Positions 1-9,694 of a stretch of DNA of 64,000 nucleotides are shown here, piece after piece. The translations under genes and the position numbers were made by a program. Each line of letters opens with the position of its first letter. Position 1 is the first letter of the stretch. The notes beneath the pieces are model-generated. The model searched no databases and had not been told where the DNA came from. It saw only the letters and a list, made by a program, of their open reading frames with translations. Source of the stretch: Polynucleobacter sp. Latsch14-2 (GTDB taxonomy: Bacteria > Pseudomonadota > Gammaproteobacteria > Burkholderiales > Burkholderiaceae); contig NZ_JACVPL010000004.1 of assembly GCF_018881925.1 (NCBI RefSeq), positions 62,001-126,000 on the forward strand. Direction: 5' to 3'.

Positions 1-642
1 CACGACATCACCCATTGCGATAGCCAATGCCCCTCCGGAACCACCCTCGCCAATAATCGTAGCAATGATGGGAACTTCTAGCTCAGCTTGCACATAGAGA
101 TTACGGCCAATCGCCTCTGACTGGTTACGCTCTTCAGCGTCGATTCCTGGGAATGCACCCGGTGTATCAACAAAGGTGAAAACTGGTAGGCCAAATTTTT
201 CCGCCAGACGCATGAGACGCATCGCTTTACGATAACCCTCAGGACGGCTCATGCCAAAGTTTCTTAAGGCACGCTCTTTGGTGTCGCGACCTTTTTGATG
301 ACCTATCACCATGCAAGGCTCATCATTAAAGCGAGCTAGGCCAGCAACAATCGACTGATCATCTGCAAAATTTCGATCCCCATGAAGTTCATGAAAATCT
401 GTGAATAAGGCATTGACATAATCAAGGGTGTAGGGCCTTTGAGGATGACGCGCTACTTGCGATACCTGCCACGGAGTTAAATTGGCATAAACATCTTTAG
501 TGAGCTGTAGACTTTTTTCAGAGAGCGTTTTAATTTCATCAGAGATATCTACCGATGATTCATCTTGTACAAATTGGAGCTCTTCAATCTTCGACTCTAA
601 TTCGGCGATTGACTGCTCAAAATCCAGGAAAGTCGTTTTCAT
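1..642 (-). CDS. accA: Acetyl-CoA carboxylase carboxyltransferase subunit alpha, 3' end cut by window
   Basis: Translation of the minus strand from the ATG at 642 gives [19 protein letters not shown]..., the helical N-terminus typical of AccA, then [11 protein letters not shown], a GDR motif and the [15 protein letters not shown] carboxyltransferase oxyanion-loop region at the window edge. About 214 of roughly 320 residues are present. With AccD it forms the carboxyltransferase that moves CO2 from carboxybiotin to acetyl-CoA, the first committed step of fatty acid synthesis in the cytoplasm. The downstream glycosylase gene starts its stop codon only 9 bp upstream of this start, so the two may share a transcript. 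Confidence 0.95.
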   Translation of the reverse strand, partial: MKTTFLDFEQSIAELESKIEELQFVQDESSVDISDEIKTLSEKSLQLTKDVYANLTPWQVSQVARHPQRPYTLDYVNALFTDFHELHGDRNFADDQSIVAGLARFNDEPCMVIGHQKGRDTKERALRNFGMSRPEGYRKAMRLMRLAEKFGLPVFTFVDTPGAFPGIDAEERNQSEAIGRNLYVQAELEVPIIATIIGEGGSGGALAIAMGDVV

Positions 643-651
643 AGTTTGATT

Positions 652-1326
652 TTAATATTCTACTGGGATGGGGTCGATACTTCTCCACATATACCAGGTT
701 GCAACCGTGCGCCATGGGGCCCAATTAGCAGCTACTTCGCGGGCTTCGTGACGGCTTACAGGCTCGCCACTGAAGTAATTGAGGGAAATAGCCTTAATCA
801 GGCCTACATCGTCCAAAGGCAAAATATCGGGCCTAACCATGTTAAAAATCAGGAACATTTCAGCTGTCCAGCGGCCAATACCCCGAATTGCGGTTAATTC
901 CTTGATAACACTTTCATCGTCCATACCTTTCCACTGACGAGCATGCAAACGGCCGGAATCAAAGTGCTCCGCTAAATCGCGGATATATTCAACCTTGCGA
1001 CCGGACAATCCAGCGGCACGTAAGTCCTCTACGGTCAATGCTAAGATATTTTTAGGGCTCACCTTCTTTTTTGCAACAAGTAGAACTTTATTCCAAACCG
1101 ATTGCGCTGCAGCTACTGAAATCTGCTGCCCAACGATAGCTCTTGCAAGCGTAACAAATGCATCACCCCGAGTAACCAAAAAACCAGAGCCATATTTCGG
1201 AATAATTTTCTTGAGGATGCGATCATGCTTCATCAACTCAGTACATGCTTTATTCCAATACTCCGGAGCAATCTCGGCGGAGATAGTTTCTGCAGCAGGG
1301 AGGGCTTCTTTTGAATCTGCCATCAA
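652..1326 (-). CDS. DNA-3-methyladenine glycosylase, HhH-GPD family (AlkA-like)
   Basis: A 224-aa protein with the helix-hairpin-helix plus Gly/Pro/Asp signature: the hairpin is [15 protein letters not shown] at about residues 145-160 and the catalytic aspartate lies in LPLDDVGL just after it. The family flips out and removes alkylated purines in base excision repair. It lacks the extra N-terminal domain of E. coli AlkA, as do short bacterial AlkA/MAG-type enzymes. Its start overlaps the cysS stop by 4 bp (ATGA), indicating translational coupling with cysS upstream. Substrate range cannot be read from sequence. Confidence 0.88.
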   Translation of the reverse strand: MMADSKEALPAAETISAEIAPEYWNKACTELMKHDRILKKIIPKYGSGFLVTRGDAFVTLARAIVGQQISVAAAQSVWNKVLLVAKKKVSPKNILALTVEDLRAAGLSGRKVEYIRDLAEHFDSGRLHARQWKGMDDESVIKELTAIRGIGRWTAEMFLIFNMVRPDILPLDDVGLIKAISLNYFSGEPVSRHEAREVAANWAPWRTVATWYMWRSIDPIPVEY

Positions 1327-2747
1327 GCTCTACGCCACTCAGTAATGCCGCCTGGTTTATCTTCAAGAACAATACCCTGCTCTAGCAAATTTTTACGAAT
1401 CTCATCTGCTTTTGCAAAATCTTTTGCTTGCTTGGCAACTACGCGTGCAGCAATATGCGCTTCGATCGCTTCAGGATTTAATTCTTGCTCGCCATCTCTT
1501 GAGCCTGCCTGCAAAAATTGGGTTGGATCACGCTGTAAAAAATTCATTGTCTGTGCAAGCGACTTCAAAGTATTGGCAAGCAGTGACTTCTCATCACCTT
1601 GGGCACGGTTGAGTTCACTAGCCAAATCAAACAGTGCAGCGACTGCTTCGGGCGTATTGAAGTCATCATTCATAGCTACTGTGAAGCGTTTAACCCATGG
1701 GGACGCAGGATCTAGGGCAGCATCACTGATCACGGGCACTTGAGCAAGGGCGGTATATAAGCGCACCAAACCTGCGCGAGCTTCCTCTAGCTGAGCATCG
1801 CTGTAGTTAATGGGGCTTCGATAGTGGGCCTTAAGCATAAAGAAACGCACTACTTCAGGATCAAAACTTTTTAAGACATCGCGAATTAAAAAGAAATTGC
1901 CCAAGGACTTAGACATCTTTTCTTCGTTTACACGAATGTGACCGTTATGCATCCAATAATTAACAAAAGGTGCGTCTTCAATTTTACGATCTTGGCCATA
2001 TAAGGCACCCTCGCTTTGCGCAATCTCATTCTCATGATGCGGGAATTGCAAATCTGCACCGCCACCATGTATATCGAAATGCTCGCCAAGTAAATCACAG
2101 GACATAGCTGAACACTCAATATGCCAACCAGGCCTTCCTTCACCCCAAGGCGATTGCCAGCGGGTATCGGCAGGCTCATCAGGCTTAGCACTCTTCCAGA
2201 GTACAAAATCTAAAGGATCTCGCTTGCCGCTACCAACAGCTACACGCTCTCCAGCATTTAATTCATCGAGACTTTTGCCAGAGAGTTGGCCATAAAGCGG
2301 AAAGAGACGAACCGCAAAATTTACATCTCCACCATCAGCTTGATAGGCTAATTGATTCTCAATCAAACGGCCAATCATTCCTTGCATTTGAACAATATAG
2401 TCGGTAGCGCGAGGCTCCTGATCGGGATGCATTAACCCCAATTGATCAGAATCTGAATGCATTGCCGCAATAAAGCGATTAGTTAATGCAGTAATCGATT
2501 CGCCATTCTCAACAGCTCGCTTAATAATTTTGTCGTCTATATCAGTAATATTGCGAACGTAAACAACCTCATAGCCACTTGCACGAAGCCAGCGCACCAC
2601 CATATCAAAAACGATCATGACACGTGCATGGCCAATATGACAAAAGTCGTAAACCGTCATGCCGCAGACATACATCTTCACCCGCCCCGGCACGATGGGT
2701 TTAAATACTTGTTTTGAGCGGCTTAGGGTGTTATAGATTTGCAGCAT
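1323..2747 (-). CDS. cysS: Cysteinyl-tRNA synthetase
   Basis: This 474-aa class I synthetase has the [17 protein letters not shown] block (zinc-ligand Cys plus HIGH) near residue 28, [18 protein letters not shown] in the middle and KMSKSLGN at about residue 278. It charges tRNA-Cys with cysteine in the cytoplasm. Its length is normal for the family. It is transcribed away from the TPR lipoprotein gene, with about 60 bp between the starts that must hold both promoters. The alkA-like gene overlaps its 3' end by 4 bp. Confidence 0.97.
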   Translation of the reverse strand: MLQIYNTLSRSKQVFKPIVPGRVKMYVCGMTVYDFCHIGHARVMIVFDMVVRWLRASGYEVVYVRNITDIDDKIIKRAVENGESITALTNRFIAAMHSDSDQLGLMHPDQEPRATDYIVQMQGMIGRLIENQLAYQADGGDVNFAVRLFPLYGQLSGKSLDELNAGERVAVGSGKRDPLDFVLWKSAKPDEPADTRWQSPWGEGRPGWHIECSAMSCDLLGEHFDIHGGGADLQFPHHENEIAQSEGALYGQDRKIEDAPFVNYWMHNGHIRVNEEKMSKSLGNFFLIRDVLKSFDPEVVRFFMLKAHYRSPINYSDAQLEEARAGLVRLYTALAQVPVISDAALDPASPWVKRFTVAMNDDFNTPEAVAALFDLASELNRAQGDEKSLLANTLKSLAQTMNFLQRDPTQFLQAGSRDGEQELNPEAIEAHIAARVVAKQAKDFAKADEIRKNLLEQGIVLEDKPGGITEWRRA

Positions 2748-2807
2748 ATCGCTATAAAGGTGGGGAAAGTTGCGCCAATTTGTTAGACTGAGCGCTGAGT
2801 ATATCGA

Positions 2808-3641
2808 ATGAGTCAGTTTTACACCCCCTCCCCTATGTCAGCTACCTCTTCAGCACATCGCCCAATCCTTTTGAGAATGTTAGTCTCTTTGTCGTCCGTG
2901 CTTGCCCTATTGGGTTGTAGTACGCCCGGCCAGCAGCAAGCAAATGCCGAAATAAAAGCCTTAAATGCCCAGAACAGCGAAGCTCCTGGAGCTGCAACTC
3001 AGCCATATTTGGGCGCCTACGGCCCCAATGACCCCCCTAGACTCTCTCCAAACTCTGGGTATGACTCCCAGGCTCCCCAACTGTCCGAGGAAGTGGCGCT
3101 ACCGTTCCTTTCATTCTTAATTATTGAACCAGATCCAATCGTTAAAAATGCAGTGCCTTCCGACGTGGAAAAGCTCCTCAAGACAGGAAAATACCCCGAG
3201 GCGATTGATCTGGTTAACAAACACATTAAAAAATCGCCCCGCAATGTACAACTCCGATTTCTGAAAGCCCGCCTTCAAATTGAGCAGCGCCAGTTTGACC
3301 AGGCCAAAAAAACCTTACTAGAAATTACGCAGCAGTTTCCAGAGCTACCAGAACCCTATAACAACCTCGCCGCCCTAGCGGCCAATCAGGATCAATGGAT
3401 CCAAGCTCGGGATTACTTGGAGCTTGCGCTAAAATTGCGCCCAAGCTATGCCATTGCCTCAGCCAATCTTGGTGAAGTCTATATCCGCCTGAGCGCAAAA
3501 GCTTATGAAGATGCGGCAGACGCACAACCAAACCAGCGCCAATACAGCAACCGCGCGAAGGCTTTACGTGAGTTGCTCAAGCCTACACCTAGAGGGTCTC
3601 AAGTAGCACCCGCTAGCAAGCCCATTCCAACCACCAACTGA
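2808..3641 (+). CDS. TPR-repeat lipoprotein
   Basis: A hydrophobic segment followed by the lipobox LALLGCS predicts a lipoprotein with the acylated Cys at about residue 37. The ATG at 2808 leaves a long polar stretch before the signal peptide, so the ATGs at 2835 or 2877 are plausible alternatives; none has a convincing Shine-Dalgarno sequence. Residues about 120-240 form tandem tetratricopeptide repeats ([86 protein letters not shown]). TPRs mediate protein interaction, so this is probably a periplasmic scaffold. The partner is unknown. It sits 20 bp before ppiB, perhaps as an operon. Confidence 0.8.
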   Translation: MSQFYTPSPMSATSSAHRPILLRMLVSLSSVLALLGCSTPGQQQANAEIKALNAQNSEAPGAATQPYLGAYGPNDPPRLSPNSGYDSQAPQLSEEVALPFLSFLIIEPDPIVKNAVPSDVEKLLKTGKYPEAIDLVNKHIKKSPRNVQLRFLKARLQIEQRQFDQAKKTLLEITQQFPELPEPYNNLAALAANQDQWIQARDYLELALKLRPSYAIASANLGEVYIRLSAKAYEDAADAQPNQRQYSNRAKALRELLKPTPRGSQVAPASKPIPTTN

Positions 3642-3660
3642 TCAGAAAGCAGACCAAACA

Positions 3661-4164
3661 ATGGCGAAAGTACTTCTCAAAACAAATAAGGGCGATATCA
3701 CCCTCACCCTGGACTCTGCAAAGGCACCTAAAACAGTTGCCAACTTTTTGGAGTACGTAAAAAAGGGGCACTATGACGGCACCATCTTTCACCGTGTTAT
3801 CGATAATTTCATGATTCAGGGCGGCGGCATGACGGCCGGCTTAAAAGAAAAATCTTCTGGCGCTCAAATTGAAAATGAGGCTGATAATGGCCTAAAAAAT
3901 GACCGCGGAACGCTTGCTATGGCTCGCACGAGTGACCCACACTCTGCTACAGCTCAATTCTTTATTAATGTAGGCGATAACGATTTTTTAAATCACACCG
4001 CTAAAAATGCACAGGGCTGGGGTTATGCTGTATTCGGCAAAGTAAGCGATGGTATGGATGTAGTAGATCTTATTCGCAAGGTCAAGACTGGTAATGCTGG
4101 CTATCACCAGGACGTTCCAACTGAAGATGTGGTGATTGAGAAGGCTAGCGTTCTCGAGGAATGA
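3661..4164 (+). CDS. ppiB: Cyclophilin-type peptidyl-prolyl isomerase
   Basis: This 167-aa protein has the full bacterial cyclophilin fold. [15 protein letters not shown] holds the catalytic Arg, [17 protein letters not shown] the active-site segment, and [16 protein letters not shown] the C-terminal part. It has no signal peptide, so it is the cytoplasmic PpiB type, which interconverts cis and trans X-Pro bonds. Its last 4 bp overlap the lpxH start (ATGA), so the two are translationally coupled. That ppiB-lpxH pairing is common in beta- and gammaproteobacteria. Confidence 0.95.
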   Translation: MAKVLLKTNKGDITLTLDSAKAPKTVANFLEYVKKGHYDGTIFHRVIDNFMIQGGGMTAGLKEKSSGAQIENEADNGLKNDRGTLAMARTSDPHSATAQFFINVGDNDFLNHTAKNAQGWGYAVFGKVSDGMDVVDLIRKVKTGNAGYHQDVPTEDVVIEKASVLEE

Positions 4165-4952
4165 TTCCGCAGCATACGAGCGCTCTGCTCATCTCCGATT
4201 TACACCTTACGCCGTCAATGCCCTTGACGGCACAACGCTTCTTCGACTTTTGCGAGAAAGATGGACCTCAAGTCGAAGCGGTTTTTATCTTGGGTGATTT
4301 GTTTGAATATTGGATTGGAGATGATGCCGCGCTCGACTCACCTTTCCAGCAGGAAGTAAAAAGAGCGATCGCAAGCCTATCTACCAAAACTAAAACCTAT
4401 TACGTTCATGGTAATCGTGATTTTCTCATTGGTCATGACTTCCTAAAGAAGACGGGCATGACCTTGCTGACTGATCCATCAAAAATTAATATAGCTGGGA
4501 ATGATTACACCATCAGCCATGGCGACTCACTCTGCACTGCCGATGTTGGTTATCAAATATTTCGTAATTGGGTTCGTAAACCTTGGGTACAAAAACTCTT
4601 TTTACGAATGCCACTACATTGGAGAAGATCAATTGCCAAAAATCTCCGCAGCAATAGTTCAGCACAATACCAAAGCTATGCCGGCAATGCTCCTCAAGAT
4701 CGAGCCAGAAAGACCAATGTGACTCTAAGTGCTTGCGCTGCTCTACTCAGAGACCTGCCAAGCGAAAAATTGATTCACGGGCATACGCACTTACCGGCCC
4801 ATCATCATGAGCAGTTCAATGAGCAAACTTGGCAACGATGGGTTTTATCGGATTGGGATTTAGATCATCCCGAAAGTAGCCTACCAAAGGCAAGCTCTCT
4901 CAGAATTGATGCTAGCGGCGTCCATTACGACGACCTTGTAAAACCTCAATAG
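4161..4952 (+). CDS. lpxH: UDP-2,3-diacylglucosamine diphosphatase
   Basis: A 263-aa calcineurin-like metallophosphoesterase with every LpxH motif in order: [33 protein letters not shown] and IHGHTHLPA. These residues bind the two metal ions. LpxH hydrolyses UDP-2,3-diacylglucosamine to lipid X, the fourth step of lipid A synthesis, on the inner face of the cytoplasmic membrane. Its 4-bp overlap with ppiB makes ppiB-lpxH one operon. It converges on suhB with only 14 bp between stop codons. Confidence 0.95.
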   Translation: MIPQHTSALLISDLHLTPSMPLTAQRFFDFCEKDGPQVEAVFILGDLFEYWIGDDAALDSPFQQEVKRAIASLSTKTKTYYVHGNRDFLIGHDFLKKTGMTLLTDPSKINIAGNDYTISHGDSLCTADVGYQIFRNWVRKPWVQKLFLRMPLHWRRSIAKNLRSNSSAQYQSYAGNAPQDRARKTNVTLSACAALLRDLPSEKLIHGHTHLPAHHHEQFNEQTWQRWVLSDWDLDHPESSLPKASSLRIDASGVHYDDLVKPQ

Positions 4953-4966
4953 CTAAGGCTTATTTT

Positions 4967-5755
4967 TTAGCAGTTCGAATACTTTGCAAGACATTGCACC
5001 ATCTGCGCAAAAATACGTGGATTGGCTGACATTACTTCGCCACTTTGCAGATAACCTTCCTCGCCACGATAGTTACCAATAAGGCCACCAGCCTCTGTAA
5101 TTAACAATGCACCGGCAGCCATATCCCAAGGCTTAAGATCACTTTCAAAGAATCCATCGTAGCGACCTGCGGCCACATAGGCAAGATCTAATGATGCAGC
5201 ACCTGGACGTCGTAGACCAGCACATTGACGTGACATATCAGAAAATATTTTTAAATACTTCTCAAGATCTTGGTCTTCGCGATATGGGAAACCTGTTCCT
5301 AACAAACAATTTGCCAAGCGATCTTGGGTCGCAACGCGCAGACGCCGACGATCTAAATAAGCGCCAGCACCACGCGTAGCCGTAAAGAGTTCATCGCGGG
5401 TTGGGTCATAAACCACAGCTTGTTGAGTTACGCCATTAACTGCCAATGCAATCGAAACTGCATACTGAGGAAATCCGTGTATGAAATTAGTAGTGCCATC
5501 AAGCGGATCAATAATCCAAACATATTCAGCATCAGCATTGCGCTCACCAGTTTCCTCAGCCAAAAAGCCATGGGTGGGATAAGCCTCGCTAAGCGTTTCA
5601 ATGATGGCAGCTTCTGCCTGTTTGTCCACCTCAGTCACAAAATCATTGTGCTGCTTGCGATCAACCTGTAGGCGCTCCAAATTCAGAGAGGCTCGATTAA
5701 TCACGGTTCCTGCTCGACGAGCGGCCTTAATGGCCACATTTAACATGGGATGCAT
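4967..5755 (-). CDS. suhB: Inositol-1-monophosphatase / SuhB family
   Basis: The protein starts [16 protein letters not shown], the usual SuhB N-terminus; an upstream in-frame start at 5785 would add ten residues not seen in the family, so the ATG at 5755 is preferred. Motifs are [22 protein letters not shown] (metal-binding DPLDGT), and [17 protein letters not shown]. Besides hydrolysing inositol phosphates, SuhB of proteobacteria works in rRNA transcription antitermination complexes. It is divergent from trmJ, a neighbour arrangement seen in related betaproteobacteria. Confidence 0.93.
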   Translation of the reverse strand: MHPMLNVAIKAARRAGTVINRASLNLERLQVDRKQHNDFVTEVDKQAEAAIIETLSEAYPTHGFLAEETGERNADAEYVWIIDPLDGTTNFIHGFPQYAVSIALAVNGVTQQAVVYDPTRDELFTATRGAGAYLDRRRLRVATQDRLANCLLGTGFPYREDQDLEKYLKIFSDMSRQCAGLRRPGAASLDLAYVAAGRYDGFFESDLKPWDMAAGALLITEAGGLIGNYRGEEGYLQSGEVMSANPRIFAQMVQCLAKYSNC

Positions 5756-5886
5756 AGTATTGATGGACAAATTAAATAAGAACAAGCTCGCAATATTGAA
5801 AAACTACGGGACAATAACGAGCTAACGGCTTGATTCTAAACGATAGCCCTCTTTTTGACCAAAACCCTCTATATTTGAACTTAATC

Positions 5887-6630
5887 ATGAACTTCGCAGA
5901 AGCCGACTTAATTCGCTGGGTGCTTGTTGAAACAAGCCATCCTGGTAATGTAGGCTCAGCTGCTAGAGCACTCAAAACCATGGGGTTTGCTCACTTACGA
6001 CTGATAAAGCCGAAGATAAAGGACATTGCCCAGGAGTCCGAGGCCATTGCCTTGGCTAGTGGTGCAAGCGATATTTTGGAATCTAGCCAAGAGTTGCCAT
6101 CTTTAGAATCCGCCCTCGAAGGTTGCTCGTTAGTTTTGGGCCTTACTAGCCGGGATCGAGAGTTTGGTCCCCCGCCAATCGACTGGAAGTCTGGCAGAGG
6201 CCTGATTCAAGAAGCAGTAGCAAATCATCAAAAAGTGGCCCTTGTCTTTGGGACAGAAAGAACGGGTCTAGAAAATGAGCACTTAGCCTTATGCACCCAC
6301 CGAGTATGGCTCGATGCAAACCCCGCCTACCCCTCCCTAAACCTCGCCCAAGCACTCATGGTTTGTGCCTTTACCCTTAGGGAGACCCTCAATACATCCC
6401 CCGCACAGATGCAAGGAGATCAAGCCCTGCCTGACTATGCTGATCCTAGCGCTGTTGCTGCGATGCTAGAGCACTGGAGAGACGGTCTAGAGGCAATTGG
6501 CTACCTCAACCCTTCCCATCCGAAGAAGCTCATACCCCGCCTTCAAGCCCTTTTTTCGAGAAGTCGTCTGCATAAAGAAGAGGTTGACTTACTACGGGGC
6601 ATTGCAAAACAGATGCTTCTGAGAAAATAA
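5887..6630 (+). CDS. trmJ: tRNA (cytidine/uridine-2'-O-)-methyltransferase TrmJ
   Basis: A SPOUT-superfamily RNA 2'-O-methyltransferase. It has VLVETSHPGNVGSAARALKTMGF at the N-terminus, LVFGTERTGLENEHLALC for the trefoil-knot SAM site, and YPSLNLAQALMVCAFTL as the last motif. TrmJ methylates the ribose of nucleotide 32 in the anticodon loop. The open frame extends upstream to a TTG at 5830, but the ATG at 5887 gives the normal 248-aa length and the conserved N-terminus begins right after it. cysE follows 23 bp downstream on the same strand. Confidence 0.93.
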   Translation: MNFAEADLIRWVLVETSHPGNVGSAARALKTMGFAHLRLIKPKIKDIAQESEAIALASGASDILESSQELPSLESALEGCSLVLGLTSRDREFGPPPIDWKSGRGLIQEAVANHQKVALVFGTERTGLENEHLALCTHRVWLDANPAYPSLNLAQALMVCAFTLRETLNTSPAQMQGDQALPDYADPSAVAAMLEHWRDGLEAIGYLNPSHPKKLIPRLQALFSRSRLHKEEVDLLRGIAKQMLLRK

Positions 6631-6653
6631 GAGCAGCCCGTTAAAATTAATGG

Positions 6654-7418
6654 ATGTTTAATTCGCTATTCGACCATGTCGACTCCATCATAGCCCGTGA
6701 CCCTGCCGCAAGAAATCGTCTTGAGGTCATCACATGCTACCCCGGTCTGCATGCCGTTTGGCTGCATCGGATCTCCCATTTTTTATGGTCTATTGGTCTT
6801 AAATGGATTGCTCGCCTATTGTCGGTATTAACTAGATTTATAACCGGCATTGAAATCCATCCGGGCGCAAAAATTGGTCGCAGAGTGTTTTTGGATCATG
6901 GGCTGGGGATTGTGATTGGTGAAACAACTGAGATTGGCGATGACTGCACCATCTATCAAGGCGTCACTCTTGGGGGGACATCCCTCTACAAAGACATTAA
7001 GCGTCACCCAACCATCGGAAAAGATGTTGTGGTCAGCGCTGGCGCCAAAGTACTGGGTGGATTTACTGTGGGCGATGGCGCACGGATTGGATCAAATGCC
7101 GTGGTACTCAAAGAAATACCGGCCGGCGCTACTGCAGTTGGGATACCTGCAAGAGTCTTGCATCCAGACTTGCCTAAGAGCCCTGAGAGCAGGACCAAAG
7201 AATACTTTTCTGCCTACGGAATAACACCTAATGTGGATGATCCAGTATCTATGGCCTTAAAAGGTTTGATTGATGCAAGCCTAGAACAGGGGGTCAAAAT
7301 TGCGGAGCTTGAGCAAGCTTTAGCGCAACTAAAAAATCCCGCTAGCGCAAGTAGTCTCGCCCCAGAAAGCGGCACTAAGCGCGATCTTGGCGTAATTAAA
7401 GAATGGCTTAAAGAGTAG
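6654..7418 (+). CDS. cysE: Serine O-acetyltransferase
   Basis: A 254-aa CysE of the short type. An N-terminal helical part ([24 protein letters not shown]) is followed by a left-handed beta-helix: [44 protein letters not shown], then [51 protein letters not shown]. The His of LDHG and of RHPTIG are catalytic-site residues in the family. It acetylates serine with acetyl-CoA to feed cysteine synthesis. The C-terminal tail of about 70 residues is longer and less conserved and may carry the tail that docks cysteine synthase; that last point is inference. Confidence 0.94.
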   Translation: MFNSLFDHVDSIIARDPAARNRLEVITCYPGLHAVWLHRISHFLWSIGLKWIARLLSVLTRFITGIEIHPGAKIGRRVFLDHGLGIVIGETTEIGDDCTIYQGVTLGGTSLYKDIKRHPTIGKDVVVSAGAKVLGGFTVGDGARIGSNAVVLKEIPAGATAVGIPARVLHPDLPKSPESRTKEYFSAYGITPNVDDPVSMALKGLIDASLEQGVKIAELEQALAQLKNPASASSLAPESGTKRDLGVIKEWLKE

Positions 7419-7420
7419 CT

Positions 7421-8065
7421 CTAGTGGAGGGTGCGAGGATTGGGATTGTTTAGCATGCCACCATCAAGCAAGCTATCGAGATCATCATTCTCCGAGTCGT
7501 CTTCATCATTAGGCATTCCAAAAGTAAGACCTTCCGCGCCTTCAGGGTGCCCATTTTCAATTTCATCACTGGTTGCCTCGCGAATATTTTCGACCTGAAC
7601 CCAAAAACGCAAAGCCATTCCCGCCAAAGGATGATTACCATCCAAAACTACTTGGTGATCCGCAACATCAGTCACGGTGTATATCAAAGAATCTTCATCA
7701 TCTTCAGTATCGGCGGCTAGATTGGCGCCCTCTACATCCTCTTCCCCTGAAGGCTCAGGAACACCCTCAAATTGCATGCCCACCTCAAGCGGCTCAGGAA
7801 AGCGCACACGGGGCTCAATCTTTAAAAGTTCTGGATCGTATTCACCAAATGCCTCATTGGGTTCGAGCTGAATAGTGGTTTCGTATCCAATGTCTTGACC
7901 ATCTAGCAAGTTCTCAATTTTGGGAAAAGTTCCGTCATAACCACCATGCAGGTATACCATCGGAGAATCGGGCTCTTCGATGACATTATTTTGCGCATCA
8001 GTTAACTTATAGCGTAGGGATACGATGGTATTTTTTGCGATCTTCATGCGGAATTCATCAAACAT
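7421..8065 (-). CDS. FKBP-type peptidyl-prolyl isomerase, SlyD-like
   Basis: Residues about 7-175 match the SlyD arrangement: KNTIVSLRYKLTDAQNNVIEEP, an FKBP half with LLDGQDIGYETTIQLEPNEAFGEYDPEL, an inserted flap, and VVLDGNHPLAGMALRFWVQVENIREAT. An Asp/Glu-rich tail (MPNDEDDSENDDLDS) replaces the His-rich metal tail of E. coli SlyD. The flap also holds an acidic stretch (GEEDVEGANLAADTEDDED). It probably acts as a cytoplasmic folding helper for proline-limited steps. The second Met (8047) is an equally likely start; no strong ribosome site favours either. It converges on cysE with two bases between stop codons. Confidence 0.85.
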   Translation of the reverse strand: MFDEFRMKIAKNTIVSLRYKLTDAQNNVIEEPDSPMVYLHGGYDGTFPKIENLLDGQDIGYETTIQLEPNEAFGEYDPELLKIEPRVRFPEPLEVGMQFEGVPEPSGEEDVEGANLAADTEDDEDSLIYTVTDVADHQVVLDGNHPLAGMALRFWVQVENIREATSDEIENGHPEGAEGLTFGMPNDEDDSENDDLDSLLDGGMLNNPNPRTLH

Positions 8066-8101
8066 TCGTTTTTAATTGGTTTTTTATACAGCTTTTACTT
8101 T

Positions 8102-9340
8102 ATGACTTCATTTTACTTGAGCAACCCTTACGAACCTCCCCGGGCACCAGAAAATCTACCTTTAGATCAACCATGGGCCCTCTTTGGTGGCATTAGCCCT
8201 CAAAAGTTCATGAAAACGTATTGGCATAAAAAACCTTTGCTGATTAAGTCAGCCATCCCAGCATTTAGATTGGCGGCTAAATCACAAAAACCGCTTACAA
8301 GCCCCATCTCCGCAGACACACTCTTAAAAATAGCCAACAAAGATTCCGCCGAATCTCGCTTGATTCAGGCCAAACCATGGAGTTTTAGCGAGGGGCCATT
8401 TAAAAAGAAAAGTTTGCCTGAAATCACAGACCCTCATTGGACTCTTCTAATTCAAGGTATGGAAGCACACCATCCTGCGGCAGCAAAAATATTGTCCTGG
8501 TTTCGATTTATTCCAGATGCACGCTTAGACGACCTCATGGTTAGTATTGCGGGCCCGGGCGGCGGCGTCGGCCCCCATTTTGACTCATATGATGTTTTTT
8601 TAATCCAAATGGCAGGAAGAAGACATTGGCGGATCTCAGAGCAAAAAGATTTAAGTCTTAACCCAAAATTACCCTTAAAAATCCTCCAAAATTTTAAGGT
8701 GGAGAAGGAGTGGGTTCTTGAACCTGGCGACATGCTCTATTTGCCACCCCATATTGCACATGATGGAATCGCACTTGATGCAGGATGTCAAACTTGGTCA
8801 GTAGGATTTCGCTCCCCAAGCTACAAAGAATTGATACAGGAGGGCCTCTGGCGCTTGGCGGAGTCGCTAGAAGGCATCCCCGAATTAGAGCGGCACTTTG
8901 CAGACCCAATGCAAGAAGCTAGCGCTAAGGCAGAACAATTGCCTGCAGAGTTAATTAAACAAATAGAAGATAAACTAAAAAACCTAAAGTTAGATCAAGC
9001 AGTAACATTTTTGCCGGGTATTGCAGCGTATTTAAGCGAGCCTAAGCAGCAAGCTATTTTCAATCCCCCTAAAAACCCCCTTTCAGTCGATGCGTTTTTT
9101 GAGCGGCTAAAAAGAGAAGTTTTCCTACCCCACCCCCAAACACGTATTTTGAGCCTAGGCAAGGCAGTATTTTGTAATGGTGAAAACGTTACAGAAAACC
9201 AGACAAAAGAGGTCCAAGCGGCTTGGAGCACCCTGTCAGCCAAGAAGAGGCTTCCCAGCCTAAAGGGATCCAGAGGGCCAAGTAATACAGACGATAACAG
9301 CCTATATATGGCCTACACGGCAGGCTGGCTGATTTTTTAA
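8102..9340 (+). CDS. roxA: JmjC/cupin ribosomal protein arginine hydroxylase (RoxA/YcfD-like)
   Basis: A 412-aa member of the YcfD-type 2-oxoglutarate/Fe(II) oxygenases. The start reads PWALFGGISPQKFMKTYWHKKPLLIK, the iron-binding HxD is in GGGVGPHFDSYDVFLIQ, and the distal His is in DMLYLPPHIAHDGIALD. In E. coli YcfD hydroxylates an arginine of ribosomal protein L16; the same role here is by family homology. A winged-helix-like C-terminal region follows, as in the family. It is transcribed divergently from the SlyD-like gene, with about 36 bp between the starts. Confidence 0.88.
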   Translation: MTSFYLSNPYEPPRAPENLPLDQPWALFGGISPQKFMKTYWHKKPLLIKSAIPAFRLAAKSQKPLTSPISADTLLKIANKDSAESRLIQAKPWSFSEGPFKKKSLPEITDPHWTLLIQGMEAHHPAAAKILSWFRFIPDARLDDLMVSIAGPGGGVGPHFDSYDVFLIQMAGRRHWRISEQKDLSLNPKLPLKILQNFKVEKEWVLEPGDMLYLPPHIAHDGIALDAGCQTWSVGFRSPSYKELIQEGLWRLAESLEGIPELERHFADPMQEASAKAEQLPAELIKQIEDKLKNLKLDQAVTFLPGIAAYLSEPKQQAIFNPPKNPLSVDAFFERLKREVFLPHPQTRILSLGKAVFCNGENVTENQTKEVQAAWSTLSAKKRLPSLKGSRGPSNTDDNSLYMAYTAGWLIF

Positions 9341-9456
9341 TCTTCCATTTAAGAGGTGGCTATAATATTTACTGGAAAATACTTAGGGAATTCCCCTTGG
9401 TTTTAACCAACAACAATTACCGGTAATTGATGTAACTTTTTAAGAGGAAATTACAA

Positions 9457-9627
9457 ATGAAGAAGTCACTCGTATTCGTTGCAATGTTAGCTATCGCTTT
9501 GGCCGCTTGCGGTAAAAAAGAAGAAGCACAACCTGCTGAAGCCGCTCCTGCTGCTGCTGCTCCTGCTGCTGATGCCGCTGCTCCTGCTGCTGCTCCTGCT
9601 GCTCCTGCTGCTGACGCTAAGAAGTAA
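9457..9627 (+). CDS. Small Ala/Pro-rich lipoprotein, 56 aa
   Basis: The ATG at 9457 is preceded by AAGAGGAAA, a good ribosome site. The product begins MKKSLVFVAMLAIALAACGKK, a lysine-rich start, hydrophobic core and LAAC lipobox, so the mature lipoprotein is only about 39 residues. It is almost entirely Ala and Pro (repeating APAA) ending DAKK, encoded by a low-complexity run of gct/cct codons between about 9540 and 9610. A TATAAT at 9361-9366 could be its -10 box, without a clear -35. A strong hairpin terminator follows, so this is a monocistronic and probably highly expressed gene. Function is unknown; short Ala-rich lipoproteins of this sort are common in betaproteobacteria. Confidence 0.85.
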   Translation: MKKSLVFVAMLAIALAACGKKEEAQPAEAAPAAAAPAADAAAPAAAPAAPAADAKK

Positions 9628-9644
9628 TCTTCTTCTTGAAGAGA

Positions 9645-9670
9645 AAAAGCCGCTGAAAAGCGGCTTTTTT
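9645..9670 (+). terminator. Rho-independent terminator of the small lipoprotein gene
   Basis: AAAAGCCGCT, a short loop, AGCGGCTTTTTT: a perfect GC-rich stem with a T-run, 18 bp after the lipoprotein stop. The A-run on the other arm means it can also end bamC transcripts arriving on the minus strand. Confidence 0.9.
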
Positions 9671-9694
9671 ATTACCCATCTTTTTTGGATGCGC

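Noticed and set aside
4952-4986. Bidirectional terminator between lpxH and suhB (GCTAA...TTAGC with T-run)
   Set aside because: The stem is only five AT-rich pairs and the T-run lies inside the loop, so it was not listed.
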